A DNA stretch of 5,614 bases from CAVPGH01 sp046726955 (GTDB lineage Bacteria > Acidobacteriota > Vicinamibacteria > Fen-336). The stretch spans positions 1 to 5,614 of the forward strand of contig JBKPBQ010000493.1 in NCBI GenBank assembly GCA_046726955.1, read 5' to 3'. A program made the translations under genes and the position numbers. Position 1 is the stretch's first letter, and each line of letters starts with the position of its first letter. Shown piece by piece: positions 4,787 to 5,614 of this stretch. Below the pieces are notes generated by a model, which saw only the letters and a program-made list of their open reading frames with translations, was not told the origin of the DNA and made no database searches.

Positions 4787-5614
4787 CTACTCAGCGCTCC
4801 TCGCAAGAGCGCGCACCTCCGGCAGTTGCCTCACCTCAGCCACGAATCTCGCCAGCAAGGGCGACGCGTTGTCCTTCCGCCAGACGAGAGAGAAGGGGAT
4901 CGGCAGGTGCATGTCCACGACCGGTCGCAGCGCGACGTCCCTCGGACACCGCCAGCGCGTCGCGTCGCTGACGAAGGCGACTCCGAGACCGCAGGCAACC
5001 AGGCTCAGCAACGTGGCCTGATCCACCGCCTCTTGCACGATGCGTGGGGTCGTGAGGCCGCCGCGGGAGCACGCCTGCATGAGCCGGTCGTAGTAGGTGG
5101 GGCTTTGGCGCCGTGGAAACCAGACGAAGGCGGCATCGGTCAAGTCGCGCAGGCGAAGACTCTTCGACTTCGCAAAGGGATGCCGCTTGTGCGCGGCGAG
5201 CACAAGTTTCTGCGAAGCGACCTGAACGTGATCCAGTTCCGGATCGGTCCTCGGCATGTTGAAGACGTAGCCCGCATCCAGCCGGCCCGAGCGAACGGCT
5301 TGGACCTGCTCCAGGGAGCTCAGCGGACTGAGCTGCAGCTCAGCGTCGGGTTGCCCGTGGCGAAACTGCAGGAATGAGGCGGGAACCACGCCGTGCCACG
5401 ACGCGCTCTCCGTGAAGCCCACCCGCAGCGTCCCGGCGAGGCCGCGCGCCACGCGCCCGGCCCGGATCGTCGCCTCGTTGACGTGCTGAAGGATCAGCCG
5501 GGCCTCTTCCAGAAAGGTCCTCCCGGCCGCGCTCAGGCGGACACCTCGGGGAAGGCGATCGAACAATTGGAACCCGATCTCGCTCTCGAGGTCCTGGATC
5601 TGGCGGGACAGGGC
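4787..5614 (-). CDS. LysR-family transcriptional regulator (5' end beyond window)
   Basis: The open frame continues to the right edge without a start, so the gene is partial. About 275 residues are present of a usual 295-310, and the missing part is roughly the first 25-30. The visible N-terminus ALSRQIQDLESEIGFQLFDR is the recognition-helix and wing region of the LysR winged HTH, followed by GVRLSAAGRTFLEEARLIL (the linker helix). The substrate-binding domain starts at GTLRVGFTESASW and continues with SGRLDAGYVF, AAHKRHPFA and the late VACGLGVAFVSDA motif. The TTG at 5566 is an internal Leu codon and not the start. The stop TAG is at 4789-4787, 73 nt from the tRNA scar. LysR proteins usually control a divergent gene, which here would lie to the right of the window. 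The ligand is unknown. Confidence 0.95.
   Translation of the reverse strand, partial: ALSRQIQDLESEIGFQLFDRLPRGVRLSAAGRTFLEEARLILQHVNEATIRAGRVARGLAGTLRVGFTESASWHGVVPASFLQFRHGQPDAELQLSPLSSLEQVQAVRSGRLDAGYVFNMPRTDPELDHVQVASQKLVLAAHKRHPFAKSKSLRLRDLTDAAFVWFPRRQSPTYYDRLMQACSRGGLTTPRIVQEAVDQATLLSLVACGLGVAFVSDATRWRCPRDVALRPVVDMHLPIPFSLVWRKDNASPLLARFVAEVRQLPEVRALARSAE

Noticed and set aside
4492..4806. 104-aa open frame on the minus strand
   Set aside because: It runs through the tRNA fragment and the end of the LysR gene and has no recognisable protein features.

Overview
The window is GC-rich, with G or C at most wobble positions. It reads as a piece of accessory-metabolism chromosome from a high-GC Gram-negative bacterium. 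Exported enzymes, an AraC_N-type activator and a cupin close to the acidobacterial hydroxynitrile lyases suggest Acidobacteria or Proteobacteria, but the phylum cannot be fixed from this sequence. No plasmid, phage structural or transposase gene is visible.

Layout. A divergent gene pair is organised around a 207-bp promoter region (3218-3424). Leftward (minus strand) runs a probable operon: an exported esterase-713-type alpha/beta hydrolase (3217-2123), an aldo/keto reductase with a GTG start behind a perfect AGGAGG (2029-1040), an exported cupin-carboxymuconolactone decarboxylase fusion overlapping it by ATGA (1043-186), and a zinc-dependent alcohol dehydrogenase gene starting 8 nt after the cupin stop (178 to beyond position 1). 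The dehydrogenase is broken: only about its first 19 codons and its C-terminal tail remain, joined out of frame. Rightward is an AraC-family regulator (3425-4495), the obvious candidate to control the operon. The promoter region holds two imperfectly nested inverted repeats that could be its operator.

To the right, 4496-4669 holds no recognisable gene. It is followed by the 3' half of a tRNA-Ala(GGC) on the minus strand (4670-4714), intact from the anticodon loop to CCA, with the 5' half replaced by unrelated sequence. This looks like an attachment-site scar of an integrated element. Beyond it lies a LysR-family regulator (minus strand) that runs off the right edge.

Possible joint function (inference): the cupin half matches the Mn-dependent hydroxynitrile lyase family in its metal ligands and surrounding motifs. 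An exported esterase, an exported HNL-like cupin and cytoplasmic aldehyde/ketone reductases could together process esters of cyanohydrins or other hydroxylated compounds. This is a hypothesis; substrates cannot be read from sequence.
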